Of a stretch of 61,319 nucleotides of DNA, positions 1-8,412 are shown piece by piece; within the stretch, counting starts at the first letter, position 1; each line of letters starts with the position of its first letter. Location: NCBI GenBank assembly GCA_903825465.1, contig CAIKAR010000046.1, forward strand, positions 1 to 61,319, in the 5' to 3' direction. This stretch comes from an uncultured Hyphomicrobiales bacterium (lineage in GTDB: Bacteria > Pseudomonadota > Alphaproteobacteria > Rhizobiales > Beijerinckiaceae). A program made the position numbers and the translations under genes. Under the pieces are notes generated by a model. That model was given only the letters and a program-made list of their open reading frames with translations. It was not told the DNA's origin and made no database searches.

Positions 1-81
1 GACTTGCCAACCCCGCCCCGCCATAGTCGCGTCGCTCGCGGGCTTGCGCGCGAGTCCAGCAACGCCCCGGATCCGCTCGAC

Positions 82-489
82 ATGCTTTGGCTGAAACAGC
101 TCTTCACCTGGTGGAACGGACAGACGCTCAACACCCGGCTGCACACCGCGCGGAACGGGGAGGTCGTCGGCCACGACGAATTCGGCAACACATATTACCG
201 GACGCGCGGGGGCCGAATCGATCCGGCTCTCGGTTTCGAGCGGCGATGGATGATTTTCAACGGCTACAGCGAGGCCTCGACGACCCCGCCCGGGTGGCAT
301 GGCTGGCTGCACCACACGGTGGACACGCCGCCGACCGACGAGAGCTACGCGCCAAAGGACTGGGAGATGCCGCATCTGCCCAACATGACCGGCACGCCGC
401 AGGCGTGGCGGCCGACGGGATCGACCCTCAACATGGGCGCGCGGCCCGCCGCGACGGGCGACTACGAGGCGTGGAAGCCGGGGGTCTGA
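82..489 (+). CDS. NADH:ubiquinone oxidoreductase accessory subunit, NDUFA12/B17.2 family
   Basis: Accessory subunit of respiratory complex I at the inner membrane, found in alphaproteobacteria and mitochondria. The 135-aa product has the family pattern: an N-terminal LFTWWNGQTLNT stretch, EFGNTYYRTRGG, a RRWMIFNGY block and the WHGWLHHTVDTPP signature. I start at 82 because family members begin just before the L-(x)5-W stretch. An in-frame ATG at 4 would add 26 polar residues with no family similarity. The DUF2155 gene at 1649 is its usual neighbour in this group of bacteria, which supports the call. Confidence 0.9.
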   Translation: MLWLKQLFTWWNGQTLNTRLHTARNGEVVGHDEFGNTYYRTRGGRIDPALGFERRWMIFNGYSEASTTPPGWHGWLHHTVDTPPTDESYAPKDWEMPHLPNMTGTPQAWRPTGSTLNMGARPAATGDYEAWKPGV

Positions 490-505
490 AAAGACCCCCT
501 TCGCC

Positions 506-964
506 TCACAATTCCTTCGGCAGCTTCGCGTCGAGCGAAAAAGGCCCGCCGCCGCGGATAAAAATCGAAATCGCGATCAGCATCATGAAGATGGCGAATT
601 CCATGCCGCGGTTGGTCCAGCCCCAGACCGGCCACAGCACGAAGAACGAAATCACGAACATCTGGATCGCCACCGCGCCCGCCGCGAATCGCGTCAACAG
701 GCCCAGCACCAGCAACAAACCGCCGAAAAACTCGACGCAGCCGATGAAATAGGCGCCAATCACGGGATCGATGAATACGTGGAGAACCGGGTTGCGCGCG
801 GTCGCGGCCGCGCCATTCTTGAAAAGCTTGTCATAGCCGTGCGGCATCATGATCGCGCCGAGCGACACGCGCGTCAGCGTGTAGGCGCAGGGCAAAAACC
901 GATTGTAGATCGCCGCCGCCCACGGAAAGACAAGGCGGTTTTTGTCGATTGTGAGATTGTCCAT
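506..964 (-). CDS. DoxX family membrane protein
   Basis: Small integral membrane protein of 152 aa with about four hydrophobic segments. It carries the DoxX pattern near the N-terminus (RVSLGAIMMPHGYDKLF), then GCVEFFGGLLLVLGLLTR and the FFVLWPVWGW segment. The family is linked to quinone-dependent redox processes, but the role of this member is unknown. The start at 964 is chosen over an in-frame ATG at 1021 because a GGGGGAGG Shine-Dalgarno sequence lies just upstream. It converges with the NDUFA12 gene. Confidence 0.85.
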   Translation of the reverse strand: MDNLTIDKNRLVFPWAAAIYNRFLPCAYTLTRVSLGAIMMPHGYDKLFKNGAAATARNPVLHVFIDPVIGAYFIGCVEFFGGLLLVLGLLTRFAAGAVAIQMFVISFFVLWPVWGWTNRGMEFAIFMMLIAISIFIRGGGPFSLDAKLPKEL

Positions 965-1034
965 TTTTTCCTCCCCCGAGAAAACGGGGGGATTCATGGA
1001 CCACTCGCGGCGAAACCGCAACCAAGGCGGACGC

Positions 1035-1514
1035 CTACGTCGCCTTGCACTTGTTCATCGCGAATCGCTCGGCCTCTATGCGGAACATGTCCTTCAGATA
1101 GGCCTGAAGGTCGGCGTCGAGGTCGGAGGGCGGCGAAGCGAAGCTGGCGCCCTTTGGCGTCTTCATATCGATCAAACGCAGTTTTTCGTCGACGAGGGAA
1201 AAGACCAGCGCCGATATTCCGACCCGTCCGAGATTGTCCATCCCCGTCACGTCCAGGGTGATTTTGCCGGGCTCAAGGCCAATTCGGGATATCGCGGCGT
1301 ATTGCTTGGGCGGCCGCTTGTCGCTGTAAACGCGGAAAATCCCGGTCTGGGCGAAGCGGGCGTATTGGACGTCGCAGTCCGCCGACCGGTTGATCATCAT
1401 CCAGGTGCCGCGTAGATCCTGCACGGAAACATCTTCGAGCGGCGGCGGGCTTTCGCCGCAGGCGGCAAGGGCCGAGAGGGTGGCGAACACCGCGAATTTG
1501 AGAATCAGGCGCAT
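1035..1514 (-). CDS. hypothetical lipoprotein
   Basis: Predicted exported lipoprotein of 159 aa, function not recognised. The sequence starting at 1514 opens MRLILKFAVFATLSALAACG, a signal peptide ending in a lipobox with the lipidated Cys at about residue 19. The mature part is soluble, with a GTWMMINRSADCDVQYARF segment that suggests a small beta-rich periplasmic domain. Longer starts up to 1655 would bury the signal peptide and are rejected. It is divergent from the DUF2155 gene at 1649, so the 1515-1648 gap probably carries both promoters. Confidence 0.7.
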   Translation of the reverse strand: MRLILKFAVFATLSALAACGESPPPLEDVSVQDLRGTWMMINRSADCDVQYARFAQTGIFRVYSDKRPPKQYAAISRIGLEPGKITLDVTGMDNLGRVGISALVFSLVDEKLRLIDMKTPKGASFASPPSDLDADLQAYLKDMFRIEAERFAMNKCKAT

Positions 1515-1648
1515 CCACGTCCACCCGGTTGCGAGGGGGGTATTATCTCGCCCGCCGATTAACATTTTCCAATCGCGCCGCCTTTTCGCCGGTTTTGCCA
1601 GCGAGAAAACCGCCTTCAAACGAATCCGACAGCGTGTTAGAGCGGGCC

Positions 1649-2377
1649 ATGACAAGCTTTTCCAGATTCGCCGCCATTTTCGCCTCGTTGGCCGGGCTCG
1701 TCGCCGCCAGCGGCGCGCGAGCCGACAAAATCGGGCATCCCACAGCCGTTTTCTCGGGTCTCGACAAAATCACCGGACGCATCATTTCCTTCGACGTGGC
1801 GACCGACGAAACCGTGCAGTTTGGCTCGCTTCAAATCACGCCGCGCGCCTGCTTCAGCCGCCCGGCGACGGAAGCGCCGCAGACCGACGGCTTTGTCGAA
1901 GTGGACGAAGTTCAGACCGACAACAAGTTCAAGCGCATATTCTCGGGCTGGATGTACGCCGCGAGCCCCGGCCTGCATGGCGTCGAGCATCCGGTTTACG
2001 ATGTCTGGCTGACCGACTGCAAAGGCAACGGCCAGTTGATCGCCGACACCGCCGCCGCGGCGCAGACCTCGTCGCTTGACGCGCCGCTCCCCGCGCCGAC
2101 GCTTGACCCATCGGCATCGCCCGCCCCCAAGGCCGCGGCCAAGCCTCGCCAACCCGTAAAGCCGCCGGCCAACACCGCCGGCCTGCCGCCGAGCGACCCG
2201 TTTGCGACGCCGGGGCCGCTCGATCCACCGCGCCCGCTTGATCCGCCGCGCCCGCGCGCCAATGTGGGCGCGCAGCAAGCCGGCGCCCCGCCAGCCCAGC
2301 GCCGGTCGCCGATCCAGTCGTTCTTTCCGACGGTTGCGGAGCCCGGCGAAAGCGCCAGAGACCGCGATTTGCGCTGA
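1649..2377 (+). CDS. DUF2155 domain-containing exported protein
   Basis: Periplasmic protein of 242 aa, molecular role unknown. Residues 1-25 form a signal peptide ending ASGARA. Residues 26-135 hold the DUF2155 domain (FSGLDKITGRIISFDV, LQITPRACF, RIFSGWMYAASPGLHGVEHPVYDVWLTDC). The last 100 residues are Pro/Ala-rich and probably disordered, with LDPPRP repeated twice in a row near 2220-2250. The domain is typical of alphaproteobacteria and usually follows the NDUFA12 gene, as here. The ATG at 1649 is chosen because it places the signal peptide at the N-terminus. Confidence 0.8.
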   Translation: MTSFSRFAAIFASLAGLVAASGARADKIGHPTAVFSGLDKITGRIISFDVATDETVQFGSLQITPRACFSRPATEAPQTDGFVEVDEVQTDNKFKRIFSGWMYAASPGLHGVEHPVYDVWLTDCKGNGQLIADTAAAAQTSSLDAPLPAPTLDPSASPAPKAAAKPRQPVKPPANTAGLPPSDPFATPGPLDPPRPLDPPRPRANVGAQQAGAPPAQRRSPIQSFFPTVAEPGESARDRDLR

Positions 2378-2389
2378 GGACACTGGCTT

Positions 2390-3058
2390 TTATTCCAAAG
2401 CCGCGAGCGCCCGCGCGCCCGGGACCGCCTCGTCCTTCGGCCAAATGAAGAAATCCGCCGTCTCGCCGATCGCCGCGTCGAGGGCGGCGTGATAGTCGTC
2501 GCGGCCGATTTCGACCGCGCCTAGCGACTCCAGATGCGGCGTCACGAATTGCGTGTCGAGCAGGCGGAAGCCGCCAGCCCGCAGCCGGGCGATCAGATGC
2601 ACCAGCGCCACCTTCGAGGCGTCGCGCGCGCGGTGAAACATGCTCTCGCCGAAAAACGCGGCCCCGATGGCGACGCCGTAGAGGCCGCCGGCCAGCGCGC
2701 CGCGATCGTCGTAGGCCTCGACGCTGTGAACGAAGCCGCGGTCGTGGAGCTGTCGATAAAGCGAGCGGATCTGCGCGTTGATCCAGGTCTTCGGCCGATC
2801 CGCGCCGCCGCCCGCGCAGCCATCGAGCACCGCCTCGAAATCGTGGTCGACGCGGATTTCGTAGCGGTCGGACCGTGTCAGCTTCGCCAGGCTGCGCGAG
2901 ACGATCAGGCCGTCGAGCGGGAAAACGCCGCGCAACTCGGGATCGACCCAGAAAAGAGTGGGATCGTCCGCGTCCTCCGACATGGGAAACATGCCGATGG
3001 AATAGGCGCGCAGCAATATCTGCGGCGTAATGGCGTGCGGATCGACGTTGCCCGACAT
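2390..3058 (-). CDS. aat: leucyl/phenylalanyl-tRNA--protein transferase
   Basis: Transfers Leu or Phe from aminoacyl-tRNA to the N-terminal Arg or Lys of proteins, making them substrates of the N-end rule (ClpS/ClpAP) pathway. Seen: 222 aa with the family landmarks [26 protein letters not shown], the [24 protein letters not shown] block (split here for length) and the [19 protein letters not shown] block. It is a single full-length domain of the expected size. It converges with the DUF2155 gene; aat commonly lies near that gene in alphaproteobacteria. Confidence 0.95.
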   Translation of the reverse strand: MSGNVDPHAITPQILLRAYSIGMFPMSEDADDPTLFWVDPELRGVFPLDGLIVSRSLAKLTRSDRYEIRVDHDFEAVLDGCAGGGADRPKTWINAQIRSLYRQLHDRGFVHSVEAYDDRGALAGGLYGVAIGAAFFGESMFHRARDASKVALVHLIARLRAGGFRLLDTQFVTPHLESLGAVEIGRDDYHAALDAAIGETADFFIWPKDEAVPGARALAALE

Positions 3059-3089
3059 GGCGTCAACGTGGTCGCGGACGCGCGCCGCG

Positions 3090-4004
3090 TCAAGTCCAGC
3101 GCAGTTTTTCCAAAATCGCCCGGCCCATCACCCAGTCCTTGTCGTCCTCGGACAGGAAGGGCAATTCCTCTGTGAAATGTGTCACGCGCTGCTTGTAGGA
3201 CGCCTTGGCGAAGGAATTGGTGACATCGGTGCCCCAGAAACAACGCTTCGGCCCGTAGGCGTCGAAGAGCCTGTGGATGTGCGGGGTCATATCGCGCCAG
3301 GGATACGCCTCCTTTGAGAAAAGCGGCGTCGACGACAGCTTGACCGCGACATTCGGATATTTCGCGAGCGCCACGCCGGTGTTGATGGTCTCTAGCAGCA
3401 GGCCCTCCCTCAACGCCTCGGACGATATGCCCATGTGGTCGATGATAAGGTCGAGTTCGGGAAAGCGCCGCGCCACCGAGTCGAACAGGCCCAACTGGCC
3501 ACGGGTCAAAAACATCACCGGCACGCGGTATTTTTGCGCCGCCGCCCAGAACCAGTCGGCGGTGCCGTCCTTCAGCCATTTCTCCTGCTCCCCGACGATG
3601 TTGAGGCGCGCGCCGAGCAACGCGGGCTGGTCGCGCCACGTTTCGAGACGCTTGGCTTCGCTCGGGTCTTCCAGCTTGACGTGGCCCATCGTGGCGAAGC
3701 GGCCGGGATAGCGGCGAGCGGCCTCCTGTCCGTAATCGTAGCGCAGGCCCTCCAGAGTTGGCGGCACGGTGACGACGCGCTCGACGCCGGCCTCGTCGAT
3801 CATCGGCACGACGCGCTCGATAGTCATGGGCTCCGGGATTTGCGGATGCGTGCCCGGCTCCCACGGCCGCTCCGGCGAATTCGCCTTCCACATGTGAATC
3901 TGCGCGTCGACAATGACGCGCTTTTTCGGCGTCGGCGTTTGCGCCAGCGCGGGCGCGGCCCAAAGCGCGGCTGCGGCGCCGGTCAAGAATTCGCGACGGT
4001 CCAT
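3090..4004 (-). CDS. amidohydrolase (amidohydrolase-2 family), probably Tat-exported
   Basis: TIM-barrel metal-dependent hydrolase of the PF04909 type, 304 aa, substrate unknown. The start at 4004 gives [22 protein letters not shown], a twin-arginine-like signal (RRxFL), so it probably acts in the periplasm. The first metal motif reads DAQIHMW, with Gln where the family usually has the first His of HxH. DLIIDHMG and the [10 protein letters not shown] segment (usual catalytic Asp) are present. The upstream in-frame start at 4058 would place the Tat signal internally and is rejected. Small intergenic gaps separate it from aat and the TfoX-like gene on the same strand. Confidence 0.8.
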   Translation of the reverse strand: MDRREFLTGAAAALWAAPALAQTPTPKKRVIVDAQIHMWKANSPERPWEPGTHPQIPEPMTIERVVPMIDEAGVERVVTVPPTLEGLRYDYGQEAARRYPGRFATMGHVKLEDPSEAKRLETWRDQPALLGARLNIVGEQEKWLKDGTADWFWAAAQKYRVPVMFLTRGQLGLFDSVARRFPELDLIIDHMGISSEALREGLLLETINTGVALAKYPNVAVKLSSTPLFSKEAYPWRDMTPHIHRLFDAYGPKRCFWGTDVTNSFAKASYKQRVTHFTEELPFLSEDDKDWVMGRAILEKLRWT

Positions 4005-4098
4005 GGCGTTCCTCCCGATTATCGCGGCGAGAATGGGCGCCGGGACAGCGGACGTCAACTTGATGCCGCGCTTGAACCCGCCGTGGCGTCGCGGCGGG

Positions 4099-4446
4099 CT
4101 ATTTTTTCGCGCGCTTCGTCTTGGGGGGCGGCGCCAAGGCGTTCTTCCGCGCCAACGCGATCCATTCGTCGAGCCGCGCGTCGTCGCAGGCCGCCGGATC
4201 GACCTTCGCCATGCCGCCCATCGCGACGCCGCGCTTCATCGTCATCGGCGCCGCGCCCGGCCGCGCCAAGGCCGCGGCCATGTTGCCCTTGCCAACGCGG
4301 AAGATCAGCCCGCCGAAGCCGACGCCGCCAAGCATGTGGCCCTTCAGCATGAAGCACAGGCCTCCGAACATTTTGATTTCCTCGACGTGATCGGCCCCGC
4401 GCAAGGCGTGGCGCAATCGCGAGGCCTGATTCTCGTCGTAGGCCAT
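4099..4446 (-). CDS. TfoX/Sxy N-terminal domain protein
   Basis: Protein of 115 aa holding one TfoX N-terminal domain (IKMFGGLCFMLKGHMLGGV, then a VGKGNMAAALARPGAAPM segment and an MGGMAKVD segment). Family members related to competence regulator Sxy are often of unknown function outside gammaproteobacteria, and the C-terminal TfoX domain is absent here. The C-terminus is Lys/Arg-rich (PPKTKRAKK). It starts 16 nt after the dioxygenase gene on the same strand, so the two are probably cotranscribed. Confidence 0.8.
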   Translation of the reverse strand: MAYDENQASRLRHALRGADHVEEIKMFGGLCFMLKGHMLGGVGFGGLIFRVGKGNMAAALARPGAAPMTMKRGVAMGGMAKVDPAACDDARLDEWIALARKNALAPPPKTKRAKK

Positions 4447-4462
4447 GGCGCGGTCCCGCCCG

Positions 4463-5254
4463 CTATTGAAACGCGTAGGTGTCCATCATCAGCACGCCGT
4501 ACTGGCTGCTGGAGTGAACGCGCTTTCCCTTGGCGCCCTCGCCGGCGGCGGCCATGGCGAAGGGCAGCGGCAGGTAATGGTCGGCGCTGGGGTGGTTTTC
4601 GCGCGCGTAGGGCGCGCGTTCGAGGTAATGCGCGATGTCGTCGAGCGCGCCTGTTTCCGCCTTCTCGCGCGCCCATTCGTCGAATTGCGTCACCCACGCC
4701 GGCGTCGGCGCGTCGAGTTTGGCGCGCGTGCGCATGAGTTCGCGCAGATTGTGGGTGATGGACCCCGAGCCGATGATGAGCACGCCCTCGTCGCGCAGCG
4801 GCGCGAGCGCGCGGCCTAGCGCGACGTGATGTTCGCCGCCGAGATTCGTCTGGATCGACAGCTGCACCACGGGAATATCGGCGTCGGGATACATGAGCTT
4901 CAACGGCACCCATGCGCCGTGGTCGAAGCCGCGGTTTTTCACGGGATGGGCCTCGATGCCGGCTTCGCCCAGCATTTTCGCGGCGTGCAACGCCAGTTCG
5001 GGCGAGCCCGGCGCCGGATATTTCATTGCGAACAGGGGCCGCGGAAAGCCGCCGAAATCGTAGATCATCTCCGGCTTCGCGTCGGCGGTCAGCAGCGGCG
5101 CGCGGGCTTCGAAATGGGCGCTGGCGATGAGAATCGCCGTTGGCTTCCCAAGCTCGGCGCCGTAGCCCGACAGGAAATCCCTCGCCGAGGAGTTTTCGAG
5201 CATCACCATGGGCGAGCCATGGGAGATGTAGAGGCTGGGGAATCTGTTGGTCAT
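4463..5254 (-). CDS. 4,5-DOPA dioxygenase-like extradiol dioxygenase (LigB superfamily)
   Basis: Class III ring-cleavage dioxygenase-like protein, 263 aa, metal-dependent and cytosolic. It shows the four His positions expected for the DODA/YgiD family: SHGSP near residue 13, SAHFE near 48, FDHGAW near 110-115 and SADHYLP near 225. GSGSITHNLREL is also present. The true substrate of bacterial members is uncertain; DOPA is the model substrate. The start at 5254 (MTNRFPSLYISHGSP) matches family N-termini, and the 20-residue extension to 5314 does not. It is followed by the TfoX-like gene. Confidence 0.85.
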   Translation of the reverse strand: MTNRFPSLYISHGSPMVMLENSSARDFLSGYGAELGKPTAILIASAHFEARAPLLTADAKPEMIYDFGGFPRPLFAMKYPAPGSPELALHAAKMLGEAGIEAHPVKNRGFDHGAWVPLKLMYPDADIPVVQLSIQTNLGGEHHVALGRALAPLRDEGVLIIGSGSITHNLRELMRTRAKLDAPTPAWVTQFDEWAREKAETGALDDIAHYLERAPYARENHPSADHYLPLPFAMAAAGEGAKGKRVHSSSQYGVLMMDTYAFQ

Positions 5255-5323
5255 GGGCGGTGCCTGGCTATGCTGCGAGCTTCCCATATAGTGCGCCGAC
5301 CGCGCATGCGCCACGCCGCGGGC

Positions 5324-5668
5324 CTATAGCCGCTCCGCCAGCACGATGGCCCAAATCACGACCGCCGCGGCCTGGGCGCAGAAGCAGGCGGCGGACCCCA
5401 TGTCCTTGATCGCTTTAATCTCGTCGTGCCGCTCGGGCGTCACGTGGTCGCAAAGCTTTTCAACGCAGGTGTTCAGGAACTCGACGCAGAGCACCGCGAC
5501 AAGCGAGAGGATCAACGCGAGCCGCTCCCAGGGCGTGGTGGCGACCACCAGCGCCAGCGGCGCGGCGACGACCAGCAGCGCGAACTCCTGCCGGATGGCG
5601 CGCTCCGTCCGCAGGCCAAAGGAAAAGCCCGCCATTGAATTGAAAAACGCGAGATAGATTCGATACAC
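5324..5668 (-). CDS. dgkA: diacylglycerol kinase, DgkA type
   Basis: Inner-membrane kinase that phosphorylates diacylglycerol, recycling it to phosphatidate. It is 114 aa with three hydrophobic helices, an N-terminal amphipathic FxxGLRTERAIRQEF region, and the catalytic segment EFLNTCVEKLCDHV followed by KAIKDMGSAACF, matching the family E-x-x-N-T-x-x-E and A-K-D-x-x-S-A-A pattern. I choose the GTG start at 5668 because GGAGGGG lies eight bases upstream and the length fits the family. The long in-frame extension towards 6274 is an antisense shadow of the DAHP synthase gene. Confidence 0.9.
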   Translation of the reverse strand: MYRIYLAFFNSMAGFSFGLRTERAIRQEFALLVVAAPLALVVATTPWERLALILSLVAVLCVEFLNTCVEKLCDHVTPERHDEIKAIKDMGSAACFCAQAAAVVIWAIVLAERL

Positions 5669-5739
5669 GGCGCTGCCCCTCCGGCGCACGCCATGCCACG
5701 CCGCCGGAGATTCGCCAAGAGACGGTTGAACGAGACGGC

Positions 5740-7116
5740 CTATTCGGCCGCCGCGCGCTTCGTTTGATCGCGCTCCGCCTTCAACTGTTCGGCGAGCAGG
5801 AACGCCACTTCGATCGCCTGCTCCGCGTTGAGGCGGGGATCGCAATAGGTGTGGTAGCGGTCGGAGAGTTCGCCCGCGGTGATCTCGCGCGCGCCGCCCA
5901 CGCATTCCGTGACGTTCTTGCCCGTCATTTCCAGGTGAACGCCGCCGGCGTGCGTGCCCTCGGCGGCGTGAACTTCGAAAAAGCCGCGGATTTCGGACAT
6001 GATCCGGTCGAAGGGACGGGTCTTGTAGCCGTTCGCGGTGACCGTGTTGCCGTGCATGGGGTCGCAGGACCAGACGACCGCGCGCCCCTCGCGCTTCACC
6101 GCGCGCGTGAGCGCCGGCAGCATGTCGCCGACCTTGTCGGCGCCGAAGCGCGCGATCAGCGTGAGCCGGCCGGCCTCGTTGTCGGGGTTCAGCGCGTCGA
6201 TCAGGCGCAAGAGATCGTCGGGCTTCAGCGACGGCCCGCATTTCAGGCCGAGCGGATTCTTCACGCCGCGGCAATATTCGACGTGGGCGTGGTCGAACTG
6301 GCGCGTGCGGTCGCCGATCCAGATCATGTGCCCCGATGTGGCGTAATGGTCGCCCGTGGTCGAATCCACGCGCGTCATCGCCTGCTCGTAGCCGAGCAGC
6401 AGGGCCTCGTGGGACGTGTAGAAGTCGGTGCGGCTGAGCTGCTCGTGCTCCTCCGGGTCGAGACCGATGGCGCGCATGAAGCCGAGCGTCTGCGTGATGC
6501 GGTCGGCGAGTTCCTGATAGCGGCCGGACTGCGGGGAATCCTTGACGAAGCCGAGCATCCAGCGGTGCGTGTTGTCGAGGTTGGCGTAGCCGCCCCAGGC
6601 GAAGGCGCGCAGCAGGTTCAACGTCGCCGCCGATTGACGATACGCCTCGAGCTGGCGCTGCGGGTCCGGTGTCCGGCCCTTCGGCGTGAACTCCGTGTCG
6701 TTGACGATGTCGCCGCGGTAGATCGGCAATTCAAGGCCGTCGATTTTTTCGGTCGGGTTCGTGCGAGGCTTGGCGAACTGGCCGGCGATGCGGCCAACCT
6801 TCACCACGGGCGAGGCGCCGGCGAAGGTCAGCACCACCGCCATTTGCAGAAACACGCGGAAGAAGTCGCGGATATTGTCGGCGGAATGCTCGCCGAAGCT
6901 TTCCGCGCAATCGCCGCCTTGCAACAGGAAGGCCTCGCCAGCGGCGACCCGCCCCAGCGCGCGCTTCAGCTTGCGCGCTTCGCCGGCGAAGACCAGCGGC
7001 GGAAAGCCGGCGAGCGTCTTCTCGACGTCGGCGAGCGCCGCGGCGTCCGGATAGACGGGCGCCTGCTGGATGGGTTTGCCGCGCCAACTGTCGGGCGACC
7101 AGCGTTCAGAGGCCAT
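5740..7116 (-). CDS. 3-deoxy-7-phosphoheptulonate synthase, class II
   Basis: First enzyme of the shikimate pathway: phosphoenolpyruvate plus erythrose 4-phosphate gives DAHP. The 458-aa product is a full plant-like class II enzyme. It has [11 protein letters not shown] (metal-binding Cys), [12 protein letters not shown], the [15 protein letters not shown] stretch, NPLGLKCGP and [12 protein letters not shown]. The start at 7116 ([11 protein letters not shown]) matches family N-termini; the 21-residue extension to 7179 lacks similarity. It is divergent from the exported ABM-domain gene at 7328. Confidence 0.95.
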   Translation of the reverse strand: MASERWSPDSWRGKPIQQAPVYPDAAALADVEKTLAGFPPLVFAGEARKLKRALGRVAAGEAFLLQGGDCAESFGEHSADNIRDFFRVFLQMAVVLTFAGASPVVKVGRIAGQFAKPRTNPTEKIDGLELPIYRGDIVNDTEFTPKGRTPDPQRQLEAYRQSAATLNLLRAFAWGGYANLDNTHRWMLGFVKDSPQSGRYQELADRITQTLGFMRAIGLDPEEHEQLSRTDFYTSHEALLLGYEQAMTRVDSTTGDHYATSGHMIWIGDRTRQFDHAHVEYCRGVKNPLGLKCGPSLKPDDLLRLIDALNPDNEAGRLTLIARFGADKVGDMLPALTRAVKREGRAVVWSCDPMHGNTVTANGYKTRPFDRIMSEIRGFFEVHAAEGTHAGGVHLEMTGKNVTECVGGAREITAGELSDRYHTYCDPRLNAEQAIEVAFLLAEQLKAERDQTKRAAAE

Positions 7117-7257
7117 GACACACAACTCCACACGCGCGCCCGGGGGGCGGCGACACATCCACGAGGCCTCCCTGTCCACCGCGGAAGCGGGCTTATAACG
7201 GCTCGCCGCGTCATTGGGGAGGGAAAATTAGACGGATGCCCCGACGCGGCCCGGGCC

Positions 7258-7287
7258 TTGAGCGCGCACGTGTGATGCTGCTATCCT
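7258..7287 (+). promoter_or_regulatory. possible sigma-70 promoter of the ABM-domain gene
   Basis: TTGAGC at 7258-7263 and TATCCT at 7282-7287 are 18 bp apart, 40 bp before the ATG at 7328, inside the divergent gap between the DAHP synthase and the double-ABM gene. This is a pattern match by eye only. Confidence 0.3.
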
Positions 7288-7327
7288 GCCGGCAACGGTC
7301 GAAATGGCCGATCTGGGAGGGAACCGC

Positions 7328-8032
7328 ATGAAACCGCACGTCGCCACCGTATTCAGCCTCGCGCTCGCTGTCGCCGCGCCGGCGCTGGCGCAAACGCCGG
7401 CCGCCGCGCCCGCCGCTCCGCCGCCGCCGGAAGGCCCCATGCACGTCGTCACCTACTACGACTACAACCCCGCCTCGCGGAAAGAGGCCGACAGGGTGCT
7501 GCGCGCCTACCGCGCCGCCACGATGAAGGAGGAGGGCGCGACAAACGTCAGCCTCTACCAGGAGACATCGCCGCTCGCCCGCATGGTGATTGACGAGACC
7601 TGGCGCGATTTCACCGCCTATCAGGCGCACGCGAAATCCTCGATACTGGCCGCCGCGCTCAAGACGGGGGAAATCGCGCCGCTCGACATCCGCGTGCAGC
7701 GGGAATGGTCGATCGCGGCCATGCCCGCCGCGCCGGCGAAAGCCGTGTTCGGCTTCTCGCATATCGACGTGAACCCGCCGAACGTCGCGGGCCTTGAAGC
7801 CGCGATGAAGCCCTATGTCGAGAAAAGCCGGACGGAAAAAGGCGCGCTGCGCTTCGATGTGATGCAGTGCCTGCTGCCCTGCCGCAACCACTACACGCTG
7901 GCCGAGGGCTGGGCGAGCGAGGCCGACTTCAAAGCGCACGAGACGTCGGCGCAGGCGGTGGAATTCCGCGACAAGATCGCGTCCCTGCTCGGCGCGCTCT
8001 ACGACCACCGCTTGTACAAGGCGGAGAAGTAA
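7328..8032 (+). CDS. exported protein with two antibiotic-biosynthesis-monooxygenase-like (ABM) domains
   Basis: Predicted periplasmic protein of 234 aa with a signal peptide (MKPHVATVFSLALAVAAPALA) and an Ala/Pro linker. Two consecutive ABM-like alpha-beta barrel domains follow, at about residues 38-110 (MHVVTYYDYNP, the YRAATMKEEGATNVSLYQE stretch) and 132-232 (VFGFSHIDVNPPN, RFDVMQC, LYDHRLYK). ABM domains usually bind small hydrophobic or aromatic molecules, but catalysis by this protein is not shown. GGGAGG lies just before the ATG. It is paralogous, along its whole length, to the products at 49059-49805 and 49829-50554. Confidence 0.7.
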   Translation: MKPHVATVFSLALAVAAPALAQTPAAAPAAPPPPEGPMHVVTYYDYNPASRKEADRVLRAYRAATMKEEGATNVSLYQETSPLARMVIDETWRDFTAYQAHAKSSILAAALKTGEIAPLDIRVQREWSIAAMPAAPAKAVFGFSHIDVNPPNVAGLEAAMKPYVEKSRTEKGALRFDVMQCLLPCRNHYTLAEGWASEADFKAHETSAQAVEFRDKIASLLGALYDHRLYKAEK

Positions 8033-8074
8033 TCGGGCGCGGAAGCGATTTGGCGCCGCGCGTGGCCTGCGCCG

Positions 8075-8412
8075 CGCCATAAATCTCCTTCGCGAGATTG
8101 AGGAACTCCTCCTCCCTGTCGGCGTCGGCGGTTCCCAACCGCTTCGCCGACAGCGCGGCGTTCGATGCGCACGCGCTCGCGCAACTCGCTGGCGCGCATG
8201 TCGAGGAACTCGACGTTGATGCCATGGCGCGCCGTGAAGGCCTTGGCGATGTCGCGGCGCAGGCCGAGGCCGGTGTTGTAGACGACGACAACGCCCTCTT
8301 TCGCCGCGGCGGCGGCGACCGCGTCCCAGTCGGATGTCCGCGCGCGGACGCGGGAACCGGCGAACGGCGCCGCCGCCAGACCGCCGAGAACCGCGCGGCG
8401 ATCAAGCGTCAT
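8075..8412 (-). pseudogene. relic of an extracellular solute-binding protein (family 1)
   Basis: The ATG at 8412 opens MTLDRRAVLGGLAAAPFAG, a Tat-like signal. About 70 residues typical of ABC-type binding proteins follow (KEGVVVVYNTGLGLRRDIAKAF segment, HGINVEFLDMRASELRERV segment). After RVRIER near 8160 the sense passes to another frame (EEEFLNLAKEIYG) and the rest of the roughly 330-residue protein is missing. The ATG overlaps the TGA of the enolase-superfamily gene (ATGA, 8409-8412), so it was once translationally coupled to it. Frameshift plus internal deletion is the simplest reading; the left boundary is approximate. Confidence 0.6.

Noticed and set aside
5764-7275. A 503-codon plus-strand open frame
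   Set aside because: Mirror of the class II DAHP synthase gene on the minus strand.
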